This document shows positions 26,701 through 34,396 of a stretch of DNA of 64,000 bases, one piece after another. Within the stretch, counting starts at the first letter, position 1; every line of letters begins with the position of its first letter. The notes beneath the pieces were generated by a model. That model did not search any database and was not told the origin of the DNA. It worked only from the letters and a program-made list of their open reading frames with translations. Made by a program: the position numbers and the translations under genes. Location of the stretch: contig JAISLI010000043.1 of the NCBI GenBank assembly GCA_031291035.1, positions 1 through 64,000 on the forward strand. Reading direction: 5' to 3'. The DNA is from Desulfovibrio sp. Its GTDB lineage: Bacteria; Desulfobacterota; Desulfovibrionia; Desulfovibrionales; Desulfovibrionaceae.

Positions 26701-27748
26701 GCAAAAAGATTTTGACGGCGGGGATGACTGGCTCGCCAGTCTGGATGTTGCCCTGGAGGCGGCCGAGAGCAATTTTGCCGCGTCGGGCGAGCGCAAAAAC
26801 CTGGCAAGGCAGTTGGAGGAAGAACGGGAGGCCGCACGGAATGACGAAGCCGCCCTGCGCGAGGTACAGGCCGGCAGGGCGGAGCTTTTCGCCCGGGCCG
26901 GAGCGCGCGACGCGGACGATTTCCTGCGGCTGAGCAGGGTGCGTGACGAATATTTTGAATTGAGGCGTTCTGTACAGCAGAACGAGGACATGTTGCGTCT
27001 GGCCGCCAGAGGTGAGCCGTTTGAGGAATTCCTCGCCTCTTTCAGCGAGACGGATCAGGAAATTCAGGAAAATCGCATAAAAACAATTCAGGAGGAGCTG
27101 GGCCGCCTGCAGGGGGATGAATCGGCTCTTGAGGCCGCCGTCGTGACGCAGTCCGGCAGGGTTGCCGCTTTGGAATGTTCGGATGATCTGGTGACCCTCC
27201 AGCAGCAGGAGGCTTCCCTCATGGCGGACATGGAGGACAAGGCGCGCCGTTGGGCCAGATTGGCCATCGCGCGGGAGTTGCTGACGGAAGCCAAAATCAG
27301 GTTTGAACAGGAACGCCAGCCCAAAGTCATCCGTCGCGCCTCGGAAATCTTCGCCGGCATTACCCGGCGCTGGCGCGGCATCAGCGCCAGCCTTGACGAT
27401 TCGAGTCTCTCCATTCTGCCGGCGCACGGCGCGCCCGTGCCTCCCGAAGTTCTGAGTCGCGGCGCGCAGGAGCAGGCATATCTGTCTCTCCGGATGGCCT
27501 ATATTGTCAACCATTCCACTGAGGCTGAACCGCTGCCCGTCATCATGGATGAAATTCTGGTGAATTTTGATCCCGGACGCGCGGAGCGCACCGCACGCGC
27601 CTTTGCGAAATTGACGGAAGGGGAGGAGGGCAGAAGGCATCAACTGCTCTATTTTACCTGCCAGCCGCATATTGTGGAGATGCTGCGCGAAACAGTGCCG
27701 GGCGCGGCCCTGTTCAGCGTCCGGAACGGGGGAATCCAGCGTGCCTGA
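23780..27748 (+). CDS. YhaN-type SMC/Rad50-like AAA ATPase with internal membrane segments
   Basis: 1322 residues. Walker A is LGDNEAGKST near residue 34; the ABC-type signature (LSRGAQEQAYLSLRMA) and Walker B (LPVIMDEILVNFD) lie in the last 110 residues, as in SMC/Rad50 proteins. Long coiled coils fill the middle. Near residues 595-655 two hydrophobic stretches (LPLIAVGLVLALLGAVMLL and VVPVTLWSGYLILVCGVAFLAGG) interrupt the coil, which also occurs in YhaN relatives and would tether the hinge to the membrane. It forms a head complex with the phosphoesterase upstream. It ends convergently 14 bases from the siroheme decarboxylase gene. The long antisense open frame is a GC-rich shadow. Confidence 0.85.
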   Translation: MYIESFHIDGFGIFSGVTVEALPPGLSIFLGDNEAGKSTCLEFLRVTLAGYPDRRRGNVWKPYAAYLEGGKTGGSLALRLHDGEELRLTRRPGAGGGILTLGGGDGRTLSPQYLNALLRGVSREAYNAVFGFSLAELQIFDSLSDPGVRNALYSASFGPGLASPGAVLAGFSREMEGIFKPGGVNPALNADIKDLEDIRRRLEELKARAASYNDLARELERNKAALAEVRRKKAELEIEDRGLARRLGVWRQWQERHVALARLDRLEVVREGFPEDGPARLAALEAARQGCERQLAERGKQRARLEQRREAIRVNPALLEALPFLRGLVSRKNACRDALALLPGLREECRRAAAQLKAELLCLGRGWTCARIRATDRTLFAREDIEKQARSMTAAALTYDAALDVLHKANQEVPAAGEELERAARALDILPSPGAVLNEEERDKARQALDRRDAALRALAGCRENVDRARALFARAFEPLGIKRTADPAEDLEGVLARREEALGIAGEVQESQREAEKLEDAARRAENQTYDLKLRKKLHLEKLQDKSLDVSRKTLDDRERALDDLRGKSATLDMERGRLDELDGRIQSEMPPSPVKSLPLIAVGLVLALLGAVMLLAHWRMGITSYVLTERLVVPVTLWSGYLILVCGVAFLAGGLPRSGPEAKRHKQQMAQLRKSREILAEHVARLEEQAAQICAALGIENRDISTLDAVVLRLKDEREKIVLEEQSRKTMDDLGREIKLAEERFNEAARRREQHMNSRVQHMRRRWQDIMLTLGASVVPSADGAAAFFAKAETARMALTTLQEAEAALRGQEDDLREQEGVLRSLEPVSALADNPADGDSLARSGRRILESCRAADAAREERIRAEAAVQARENALVDCRVRRDKAANVLREAEERLVRAQEQWRASLDKMGLGTDLEPDAVREAFNRMDKCLAAEDRLLRCLSERRRSLDAVRALRQPLSELLEKLGLSPQKDFDGGDDWLASLDVALEAAESNFAASGERKNLARQLEEEREAARNDEAALREVQAGRAELFARAGARDADDFLRLSRVRDEYFELRRSVQQNEDMLRLAARGEPFEEFLASFSETDQEIQENRIKTIQEELGRLQGDESALEAAVVTQSGRVAALECSDDLVTLQQQEASLMADMEDKARRWARLAIARELLTEAKIRFEQERQPKVIRRASEIFAGITRRWRGISASLDDSSLSILPAHGAPVPPEVLSRGAQEQAYLSLRMAYIVNHSTEAEPLPVIMDEILVNFDPGRAERTARAFAKLTEGEEGRRHQLLYFTCQPHIVEMLRETVPGAALFSVRNGGIQRA

Positions 27749-27762
27749 GCGGACGCCGTCTG

Positions 27763-28251
27763 TCAGGCAAAATAGGTCATGGAGATTTTTTTAAGTTCTT
27801 TCAGGCTGTTGAGAATGACGTATTCCTTCAGGAGGCCGGTCTTGGTGAGGCTTCCCACCACGTCCAGACATTCGGCCTCGTTGCGGCCATGCACCATGGT
27901 ATAGAGGGAGTAGGGCCAGTCTTCCGCTGCCGGGTCCGAACACGGCCTGTAATAGACGTGGGAAATGCGCTCGTGTCCGGCCGCCAGCGCGCCGCAACGA
28001 TCCACGTTTGCTTCGTCCACTTTCCAGGCGACCATAGCGTTGTGTGTCCAGCCGGTTTTCTGATGTTTGATGCTCGCCCCGAAGCGCCGAATGGCGCCGT
28101 TTTCTTTCAGACGGGTCAACAGGGCCAGCACCCGGGTTTCGGTCATGCCCGTCTCCGCCGCAATGTCGGCGTAGGGCGTGAGAGAATCCGGCAGATCGGC
28201 CTGCGCGATTCGCAAAACGGCGCGCTCCGCATCGGTGAAGTCAGCGGGCAT
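27763..28251 (-). CDS. ahbB: siroheme decarboxylase subunit (AhbA/AhbB family), AhbB candidate
   Basis: 162 residues with an Lrp/AsnC-like fold: winged helix ([38 protein letters not shown]) followed by the ligand domain [35 protein letters not shown] and [11 protein letters not shown]. The AhbA/AhbB heterodimer decarboxylates siroheme to 12,18-didecarboxysiroheme in the alternative heme pathway of sulfate reducers. The paralogue at 59827-60306 sits in the hemB operon. Which is A and which is B is not certain from sequence; the symbol is a best guess. ATG overlaps the stop of the upstream SLOG-like gene (TGATG), so the two are coupled. Confidence 0.7.
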   Translation of the reverse strand: MPADFTDAERAVLRIAQADLPDSLTPYADIAAETGMTETRVLALLTRLKENGAIRRFGASIKHQKTGWTHNAMVAWKVDEANVDRCGALAAGHERISHVYYRPCSDPAAEDWPYSLYTMVHGRNEAECLDVVGSLTKTGLLKEYVILNSLKELKKISMTYFA

Positions 28252-28805
28252 CAGCGTTCGAAGGATCGTTCAAAAAGTCCCCGCACCGCAAGGCGGCCGC
28301 CGTCATCCAGAAAGCGCGTGCCAGTGGCGGTAAAGCGCGCGGCGGTGACAAGGGGTTTCTCCACGGCGACCCAGGCGTCCCGTTTCCAGACAAACCAGGA
28401 AGCCCGCGGCTGATCAAAGACATACAGGGGTTTGTTGCATAGTTTCGCGAATTCACCGCCCCAGCCCGTGCCGCCTTTCACCGTGCCGTCCTGCCGGATC
28501 GTCCCCACGACAAATATCTGTTCGCCGCTGCTGATTTGCCAGCAGATGGACTGCAGCACCTTGCGAAACAGGGGCGCGCGGGTGTACTCCCGGCGCATCA
28601 GCTTTGAAACATAGGTCATGCTCACGTCCTTGAGCATGAGCTCCTGATTGGTGAGCATGCGCACACCGCGCACACGGTTTATCTGATGGCCTTCAAAGCT
28701 GTAATTGACTTCCTCGATTCCGTAGGCTTCCGCCAGGTTGCCGAAAAATTCCTCCGTTCCGGCAGCGCCGCCGCTGTAGAGTATGGTCTGGGCGGGATTG
28801 AGCAT
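28251..28805 (-). CDS. SLOG/Rossmann-like protein coupled to the siroheme decarboxylase gene
   Basis: 184 residues. The start [24 protein letters not shown] and the later [23 protein letters not shown] resemble the SLOG superfamily (LOG/DprA-like Rossmann fold), where the GG(A/S)xG loop binds a nucleotide or nucleotide-derived ligand. A catalytic PGGxGT is not present, so cytokinin-type phosphohydrolase activity is not implied. One-base overlap with the following ahbB-like gene suggests coexpression. The fold call is by pattern and the function is unknown. Confidence 0.6.
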   Translation of the reverse strand: MLNPAQTILYSGGAAGTEEFFGNLAEAYGIEEVNYSFEGHQINRVRGVRMLTNQELMLKDVSMTYVSKLMRREYTRAPLFRKVLQSICWQISSGEQIFVVGTIRQDGTVKGGTGWGGEFAKLCNKPLYVFDQPRASWFVWKRDAWVAVEKPLVTAARFTATGTRFLDDGGRLAVRGLFERSFER

Positions 28806-28867
28806 GACACTATCCTTGGGATGTTTGTTTCAGCCGGTGGCGGATGTGACTGTATTCCGCCGCATCA

Positions 28868-28899
28868 ATAAAAATAGCCCCGGAACGCGCCGGGGCTAT
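28868..28899 (-). terminator. rho-independent terminator after the RRM gene
   Basis: On the minus strand ATAGCCCCGG and CCGGGGCTAT pair perfectly (10 bp) over a six-base loop (28874-28899), followed by TTTTTATTG. It is 20 bases beyond the RRM stop codon and upstream of the SLOG-like gene. Confidence 0.88.
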
Positions 28900-28919
28900 C
28901 CGCTGGGTGCCGGGAGCGA

Positions 28920-29186
28920 CTAGAAGCGCGCCGGACGCGGCGAGCGCGGTTTGGCTTCATTCACGCGCAAGGTGCGGCCGCCCAGACTGAAGTTATCCAG
29001 AGCCTCAATGGCGGCGTCCGCTTCGGCGTCCTCCATTTCCACAAAACCAAAACCGCGGGCGCGGCCGGTTTCCCTGTCGCTTACGAGTTTTATGGAAAGG
29101 ACTTTGCCGTGCGCGGCGAAAAGATCCTGTACCTGTTCCTCTGATGCCGACCAAGGAAGATTCCCGACATAAATGGACTTGGACAT
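28920..29186 (-). CDS. small RRM-type RNA-binding protein
   Basis: 88 residues with one RNA recognition motif: RNP2 is SIYVGNLPW and RNP1 is ARGFGFVEM, separated as usual. A short arginine-proline tail (AKPRSPRPARF) follows. Bacterial single-RRM proteins bind single-stranded RNA and are often cold-induced. ATG 29186 has GAGAGGGG upstream; the longer frame to 29282 lacks a binding site. It is monocistronic, with a terminator directly after. Confidence 0.9.
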   Translation of the reverse strand: MSKSIYVGNLPWSASEEQVQDLFAAHGKVLSIKLVSDRETGRARGFGFVEMEDAEADAAIEALDNFSLGGRTLRVNEAKPRSPRPARF

Positions 29187-29323
29187 GAAAACCCCTCTCA
29201 AAAAACGAAACAATAAGCTCCCGTACGGTCTATCGGCAAAACGTATTACCGGCGCACGGCACTGCGGATGCAGAATAAGCATGATTCCCGCATGATGTCA
29301 ATGTATCCGTATTACAAAAATAG

Positions 29324-29385
29324 GACAATCGGGTGAAATTTATAACATATTGAAATAACAAATAATTATATGATCTTGTTGAAAA
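29324..29385 (+). repeat. family III AT-rich repeat copy
   Basis: The segment around ATAACATATTGAAATAAC is shared, with few changes, with 50628-50680. Its left part (AAATTTATAACATATTG) is found inverted at 246-262. It lies beyond the thyX stop codon. Confidence 0.5.
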
Positions 29386-29400
29386 TATTATTCTGGAATT

Positions 29401-30093
29401 TCAATGAGTTATCTCGTTCATCCGATTGTCCTGATTACAAAAAATTTTCCGGGATATGTCGTTCTCAAATTGCGCAAAAATATCCGCGAAAATTTCCGGA
29501 ACCCGTTTGTGCATCTGGGCCAGCAAGGGCAAAGCTATCTGGCGTATTTGCGGGTGCGCCGCCGGGCCGCAGCGCATCCCGAAAATATGCCGCCATTCGC
29601 GCAGGTTGCAGGTGACGACGATTTCCGTTTTCAGGCTGTTGGGTAGTACGCTACGCGCCTGCTGGGCGCTTGCCCCGTTCGCCGTGAGCGTGAGGTAGGC
29701 CTGCTCGGCAGCCAGCATGGCCTTGTGCCACAGCGCATACTCCGGAGAGCCTTCCGGCCAGAAACAGGGTCTGATCACGGTGATTTCCTTGTCGAACTTT
29801 TCACGTCCGTAGTGGGCGTAGCGTGTGCTTTCCTGACTGTAGGAGGCCAGACGATGGCGCACCAGCTCGTGCGTCACCCCGCGGTCGCAGACGATGCGCA
29901 CCGTTGCGCCCGCGTGCTCAATCACGCTGTGGTGGCCTGAACGCATAAGCTCACGCACAAATTTTGGCGCCGAATCGGGCGCAATCCTGTTTTCAGATTT
30001 GTAGCAAACGCGCCCGGCCGTCTCAATACGGCGCAGAATTTCAGCGCCGTCGGCCATGTCCAGGATTTCAAAGCAGGGGTCGATGATCTTCAT
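29401..30093 (-). CDS. thyX: FAD-dependent thymidylate synthase
   Basis: 230 residues. The ThyX motif RHRLASYSQESTRY is complete. FVRELMRSGHHSVIEHAGATV and SVLPNSLKTEIVVTCNLREWRHIFGMR are the other conserved blocks. ThyX methylates dUMP using methylenetetrahydrofolate and reduced FAD, taking the product of dut. ATG 30093 is chosen over 30153 because the conserved MKIIDPCFEIL start follows a CAGGG-type binding site. The last 15 residues extend slightly beyond the usual end. Confidence 0.93.
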   Translation of the reverse strand: MKIIDPCFEILDMADGAEILRRIETAGRVCYKSENRIAPDSAPKFVRELMRSGHHSVIEHAGATVRIVCDRGVTHELVRHRLASYSQESTRYAHYGREKFDKEITVIRPCFWPEGSPEYALWHKAMLAAEQAYLTLTANGASAQQARSVLPNSLKTEIVVTCNLREWRHIFGMRCGPAAHPQIRQIALPLLAQMHKRVPEIFADIFAQFENDISRKIFCNQDNRMNEITH

Positions 30094-30469
30094 AGCCCTG
30101 CTCTTAGGCCGATTTGCGCAAAAAAGCAATTGGTCATGATTTCCCTGACACAAAAGGCGGTCTGTACATGGTCTATAGCGATTACAGCAAGTAACGCTTG
30201 AGACAGTCCGCTTGCGGCCGGAAAAGCCAACCTGTTCCTGTAATTTTTTTCGCGGTCATGCCAGTATGTTCTCCAAGTGGCGCTCAACAGCTTTCTGGGA
30301 CAGTATGCAAAATTATAGAAAGCATAGTAGCTTGCCCTACAGATATCCGCAAGTTTCAACCTTCTTCCATTTCCGAAAGCTTTACTGCTAAGGTTACGTT
30401 GGATTTTTTGTTTGAGTATTTTCAAGGAATAAATTAGTAATTTTAGCTGCCGCAGTTTATGTGACACGC
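30094..30469. other. intergenic region between thyX and tRNA-Ser
   Basis: No gene is supported; short frames here look non-coding. It must hold the divergent promoters of thyX and the tRNA, but I see no clear -35/-10 pair. Confidence 0.5.
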
Positions 30470-30559
30470 GGAGGGATGGCAGAGCGGCTGATTGCGGTGG
30501 TCTTGAAAACCATTTAGGGTTTACGCCCTACGGGGGTTCAAATCCCTCTCCCTCCGCCA
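30470..30559 (+). tRNA. tRNA-Ser (anticodon UGA)
   Basis: A class II tRNA of 90 bases: acceptor GGAGGGA pairs with TCCCTCC, followed by discriminator G and encoded CCA. The anticodon stem is GTGGT/ACCAT with loop CTTGAAA, anticodon TGA (30504-30506). A long variable arm (TTAGGGTTTACGCCCTA) and the T loop GGTTCAAATCC are present. The 3' end is the integration site of the element that follows. Confidence 0.95.
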
Positions 30560-30670
30560 GATTTCAATCCAGCCGAGTTCGGCACAGCCTTAAAAGCCTT
30601 TCCTGGCAAGGTGAAAAGCGAAACAGGTTGTCCGGACTCGGCTGAAAAAAGCATAGACACCCCACATTTT

Positions 30671-30692
30671 TGGGGGTATTCCTGGGGGTACA
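30671..30692 (+). repeat. integrase arm-type direct repeat, left end
   Basis: GGGGGTATTC is followed after two bases by GGGGGTA; a similar pair occurs at 47190-47211 near the right boundary, together with GGCTGAAAA about 50 bases before both. They are candidates for integrase or excisionase arm sites. Confidence 0.45.
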
Positions 30693-30719
30693 AAACCCCT
30701 TGCCAGGAGTAGTACCCCC

Positions 30720-31907
30720 ATGTCTCGATCTTCTTCTCTCACAGACACCGCAGTACGCGGCGCAAAGCCCACGGACAAGCCCCAAAAACTTTTTGACGGC
30801 AACGGCCTCTTTCTTTTTGTCGCCCCGAGCGGCGCGAAAAGTTGGCGCGTGAAGTACCGTTTCCAGGGCCGCGAAAAGCTGCTCACCCTCGGAACATACC
30901 CCCAACTTTCCCTGAAAGAAGCGCGAGAAGCCTGTGCTGACGCCAAAAAACGCTTGAGCGGGGGTATCGACCCCTCAATGGAAAAAAAGGTCAAAGCCCG
31001 GAGCGTCCAAGTTACCTTTGAGTTCGTTGCGCGGGAATGGCATGAAAACCAGAAGTCGACCTGGACGGAAGGCTACGCCAGGGACGTGATGGAGCGCATC
31101 GACAGGAATATTTTCCCCTACCTCGGAACGCGCCCCATCGGAGAAATCACCCCGCCGGAACTGCTGGCTGTGTTGCGGAAAATCGAAGGGCGCGGAGCCG
31201 TTGACCAAGCCCACCGGGTACGAAGCATCTGTTCCCTGATTTTCCGCTACGCCATTGCCACAGGCCGCGCCGAGCGCGATACCGCCGCCGACCTTCGCGG
31301 TGCGCTCAAAACCCGCGCCCATACACCCCGCGCCGCCATTACCGAGCCGAAAGCCATTGGCGGCTTGCTGCGGGCAATAGACGATTTTCCCGGCACCTTT
31401 ATCGTCAAATCGGGCTTGCAACTGCTGGCCCTGACTTTTTTGCGTCCGAGTGAAGTGCGCTTGGGTGAGTGGGAAGAAATCAGCTTTGAAGAAAAGCTCT
31501 GGCGCATTCCGGCCAAACGCATGAAAATGCGCCTTGACCATATGGTGCCGCTCTCTTCACAGGCCCTGGAAATTTTGCAAAACCTTTATGAGTACACCGG
31601 CGACGGACGCCTGATGTTCCCCGGCTTGCGGTCCCACCTCACGCCCATCAGCGACGCCACCTTTATCGCCGCCCTGCGGCGCATGGGCTACGACAAGGAC
31701 GAAATGACCGCTCACGGCTTCCGGGCTATGGCCTCCACCCTGCTCAACGAACAGGGCTATTCCGCTGACGTGATTGAAAAACAGCTTGCTCACAATCCCC
31801 GCGACAAAATACGCGGCGTGTACAACCGGGCCGAGTATCTGCCGGAACGCCGGAAAATGATGCAGGAGTGGGCCGATTTCCTTGCGGCCTTGAAAGAAAA
31901 AGAATAA
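30720..31907 (+). CDS. P4-type tyrosine integrase
   Basis: 395 residues. The N-terminal arm-binding domain (DUF4102-like: DTAVRGAKPTDKPQKLFDGNGLFLFV, then WRVKYRFQGREKLLTLGTYPQLSLKEAR) identifies the P4 integrase group that targets tRNA genes. The core-binding domain and catalytic domain follow, with LRPSEVRLGEW (first Arg), HGFRAMASTLL (HxxR), LAHNPRDKIRGVYNRAEY (His and nucleophile Tyr). All catalytic residues are present, so it should be active. It lies 160 bases after the tRNA whose 3' end it presumably uses. Confidence 0.95.
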   Translation: MSRSSSLTDTAVRGAKPTDKPQKLFDGNGLFLFVAPSGAKSWRVKYRFQGREKLLTLGTYPQLSLKEAREACADAKKRLSGGIDPSMEKKVKARSVQVTFEFVAREWHENQKSTWTEGYARDVMERIDRNIFPYLGTRPIGEITPPELLAVLRKIEGRGAVDQAHRVRSICSLIFRYAIATGRAERDTAADLRGALKTRAHTPRAAITEPKAIGGLLRAIDDFPGTFIVKSGLQLLALTFLRPSEVRLGEWEEISFEEKLWRIPAKRMKMRLDHMVPLSSQALEILQNLYEYTGDGRLMFPGLRSHLTPISDATFIAALRRMGYDKDEMTAHGFRAMASTLLNEQGYSADVIEKQLAHNPRDKIRGVYNRAEYLPERRKMMQEWADFLAALKEKE

Positions 31908-31995
31908 GCGCTCTTACCCACCAAGGCGGCACGGCTTTTTGCAGCGCGGCACTTCTTTGGGGTGCCGCTCACAAAAACCGCGCCGCCCTTGTCCT

Positions 31996-32023
31996 TTGCA
32001 AAATAAGCAACGAATACTATACT
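31996..32023 (+). promoter_or_regulatory. candidate promoter immediately before the 32033 gene
   Basis: TTGCAA (31996-32001), 16 bases, TATACT (32018-32023). The expected transcription start is about 32030, only a few bases from ATG 32033, so the mRNA would be almost leaderless; no Shine-Dalgarno is seen there. Confidence 0.5.
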
Positions 32024-32032
32024 TGTCCAACC

Positions 32033-33037
32033 ATGTACGAGTACGACCCGAATAAAGTATCCATGAGCAGGCTGCGGCTTGCCTATGCGCTGAACGACCA
32101 CGAAGCTGAAATCGTGATGGCCGGTCTTTGGCCCCATGCGCTGTTTCCCCTGGAACTCTGGCGCAAAACGCATGACCTCTTCTGGCGCGGCTTTGCCGAT
32201 ACCGTCACCCGTTATTACTCCATCAAAAGCCCTGAATTTCCAGAAAGCAATGCCACCAAAGAGAAATATTTCCATGCACACCTGTACGCGCGTGAGATGG
32301 AAAATTTGTTTTCCATGCTGGCATCCAGAGTTCATATGAATGCGTTGCGGGAGGGGCTTCGATACATCGTGTCAATGACCTATGAAAATTCCGGTGATAT
32401 TCCGTTTCAGGATAAAATGGATTGCTTGTTTGAAAAGCTGTCCATGATTGAAGAGAATAACGACTATACATTCACGCAACGCCTAGCCAATGAAGAGTTC
32501 ACGGCTCTCATGGAAGAAAAAATATTCACCATCCCGCCGTCATGGTATTTTTTCATTCCCAAAATGTACCCTGACACAATATTTGTCGATACGGTTTCCG
32601 CCATACGCCGCCTCCATTTTCTCAACATCCCTTTCAAAACGGAAGTGAAAGGCATTACCCGCGCCCTTGTGGATTCCGTTCATAGTGCGCTGGCGCAGGA
32701 AGCCGCAAGCGCGGCTGCCCCCGCAGAACAGCCACAAGAGAAAACCACAGCGCCCCACTCTACCGGCAGCCGGAAAGACCTTACGCGCATCAATGCTACT
32801 CGTCAGGCATGTGAAGAAGTCGCGGAAGAACTGCTCCAAGAAAAGCGCCTCTTTGAAAGCAGCAAGGACACCTGGAAGCAACGCCTGTTATTCGACAACG
32901 GCAAAACCAACTGGAACACCTTTAGCAGCGCTGTGGAATCACGCCTTGGGCAACCGCCGCACTATGAGGCCGCAAGAGCGGAGTGGAAGAAGCTCCCTGA
33001 AGGCATCAAACATAAGGGCAGGGTGCGGGAGCAATAA
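32033..33037 (+). CDS. unrecognised element protein
   Basis: 334 residues, no signal peptide or membrane segment. The N-terminal 210 residues are rich in aromatic residues and helical (LPLELWRKTHDLFWRGFADTVTRYY, FIPKMYPDTIFVDTVSAIRRL). A Pro/Ala/Gln linker then joins a lysine-rich C-terminal segment of about 70 residues (WKQRLLFDNGKTNWNTFSSAVESRL). No known motif is visible. I start at ATG 32033 directly after the promoter-like sequence; ATG 32063 is an alternative. It lies between the integrase and the AlpA gene, where cargo or regulatory genes are often found. It is more AT-rich than the host genes. Confidence 0.7.
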   Translation: MYEYDPNKVSMSRLRLAYALNDHEAEIVMAGLWPHALFPLELWRKTHDLFWRGFADTVTRYYSIKSPEFPESNATKEKYFHAHLYAREMENLFSMLASRVHMNALREGLRYIVSMTYENSGDIPFQDKMDCLFEKLSMIEENNDYTFTQRLANEEFTALMEEKIFTIPPSWYFFIPKMYPDTIFVDTVSAIRRLHFLNIPFKTEVKGITRALVDSVHSALAQEAASAAAPAEQPQEKTTAPHSTGSRKDLTRINATRQACEEVAEELLQEKRLFESSKDTWKQRLLFDNGKTNWNTFSSAVESRLGQPPHYEAARAEWKKLPEGIKHKGRVREQ

Positions 33038-33059
33038 ATCCCTCACCCATCCAGTTTTC

Positions 33060-33137
33060 AGACTTTCGACTTAATATCGTGTAATTATTACATAAGAAGT
33101 CTAAGAACAAAAAGTCTCGGAACAACAAGTCTCAACG
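33060..33137 (+). repeat. iteron-like 15-bp direct repeats with an inverted copy
   Basis: AAGTCT begins at 33097, 33112 and 33127, exactly 15 bases apart, each followed by a purine-rich ACAA-type segment (AAGAACAA, CGGAACAA). An inverted AGACTT is at 33060-33065. The array lies in AT-rich DNA 80 bases before the AlpA-type gene and upstream of the replication-like genes. Confidence 0.6.
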
Positions 33138-33216
33138 CTCCATACTTCATACTTTTCCCACAGACATTTTCAGGCATGAGCCTTGGTAAACCCAATTTCT
33201 ACCAAGGAGACTGTTT

Positions 33217-33432
33217 ATGTCTGACGTACAATCCATTCTTTCAAAGAGACTACTGCGTATCAATCAGGTGCTGGCCCTCGTTCCGGTGGGGAAAAGTTCC
33301 TGGTGGGAAGGCTGTCGCACCGGGCGCTATCCCAAACCCGTCAAACTCGGCCCCCGCACTACGGTCTGGCGGGCGGAGGACATTGCCGCGTTCATAGAAA
33401 GCCTCGGCAAGCAGGGGGCGGGCAATGAATAG
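33217..33432 (+). CDS. AlpA-family phage regulator / excisionase-like protein
   Basis: 71 residues with a MerR-like winged helix: RLLRINQVLALVPVGKSSWWEGCRTGRYPKPVKLGPRTTVWRAEDIAAFIESL is the standard AlpA pattern. AlpA proteins activate integrase or excision genes of P4-like elements. AAGGAGA precedes ATG 33217. The stop overlaps the next start by eight bases, and the iteron-like repeats just upstream are likely binding sites. Confidence 0.88.
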   Translation: MSDVQSILSKRLLRINQVLALVPVGKSSWWEGCRTGRYPKPVKLGPRTTVWRAEDIAAFIESLGKQGAGNE

Positions 33433-34396
33433 CGATATTCGCCTTGCCGTATCCTTCCGGGGCCACAGGAAGCGCAAACGCTTGCGCCTGTTGCTTGGCC
33501 CCGGTTCCACGGATTATCTCATCGACCTGTGGATTGCCACGGCCATGACGCATCCTTCCGGCATCTTGCAGGGCATGGACGAAACCGACATCGCCCTGGA
33601 AGCCGGATGGGACGGGAACGAGCCGGACAAGCTCGTTTCCGCCCTGGTGGAGTGCGGTTTTCTGGAAAAGGACGAAAACGGCGTATACTCGCTCCACGAT
33701 TGGAGCGACCACCAGGGCTACGCCATTCACGCCGAGCGGCGTAAAGCTCATGCCCGCAACGCCGCAGCCGCGCGGTGGAACTCCCGACTGGAAAAAGACT
33801 TGCAGGACGCATGCTCACGGCATGCCGAGGGCAATCCCCTTTCTCCTCTTCCTTCTCCAGTTCCATCTCCAATTCCAGTTCCAGAACCTGTACCTGTTCC
33901 TGTTCACTCTTCTCAACCAGTCCCGGCAACGGGCAATGCGGAACAACAGCGAGAAAAGCCGGTTCCGGCTTCTGCAGATGATTCCGAAGCCTACAAGCTG
34001 GCCGTGCTGATGCGCGACACCCTGAAAGCCAACGTGCCGACCCTCAAGGAGCCGAACCTTGCAAAGTGGGCGCAGAGTTTAGCCGTGGCTCTCCGCAACG
34101 ACGAGCGCATGGCGGAAGCCTCTTTCGTGGCCGAGGTTATCAAGTGGGCCTGTTCCGACAGCTTTTGGCGGGCGAACATCCAAAGCCCGGACAAGCTGCG
34201 GCAGAAATTCGACCAGCTCACCGCGAAAATGGAAACCGAAGCGGAAAAGGCCCGTACAGCGTCGAAAGAGGGAACGTGGGTTTCACCCGCGCAAAGGCGC
34301 GTTGAAGCCAACAGAGCGGCCTGTGAGGAGGCAAAACGGCTGCTTTTCGGCGACACCGCCCCGGCAGAGGAGGCGTTGACCTATGACGCAAGCTGA
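33425..34396 (+). CDS. phage-type replication initiation/helicase-loading protein
   Basis: 323 residues. The N-terminal 110 residues (DYLIDLWIATAMTHPSGILQGMDETDIALEAGWDGNEPDKLVSALVECGFLEKDENGVYSLHDW) look like the winged-helix domain of phage replisome organizers. The C-terminal domain (KANVPTLKEPNLAKWAQSLAVALRNDERMAEASFVAEVIKWACSDSFWRANIQSPDKLRQKFDQL) matches the phage O/DnaD-like helicase-loading pattern. A Pro-Val-Pro-rich linker of about 25 residues (PSPVPSPIPVPEPVPVP) joins them. Family resemblance is by pattern. It overlaps its neighbours on both sides, consistent with one operon. Confidence 0.7.
   Translation: MNSDIRLAVSFRGHRKRKRLRLLLGPGSTDYLIDLWIATAMTHPSGILQGMDETDIALEAGWDGNEPDKLVSALVECGFLEKDENGVYSLHDWSDHQGYAIHAERRKAHARNAAAARWNSRLEKDLQDACSRHAEGNPLSPLPSPVPSPIPVPEPVPVPVHSSQPVPATGNAEQQREKPVPASADDSEAYKLAVLMRDTLKANVPTLKEPNLAKWAQSLAVALRNDERMAEASFVAEVIKWACSDSFWRANIQSPDKLRQKFDQLTAKMETEAEKARTASKEGTWVSPAQRRVEANRAACEEAKRLLFGDTAPAEEALTYDAS

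Noticed and set aside
33097..33137. CRISPR-like repeats
   Set aside because: The repeats are only 15 bases apart with no unique spacers; no cas genes are in the window.
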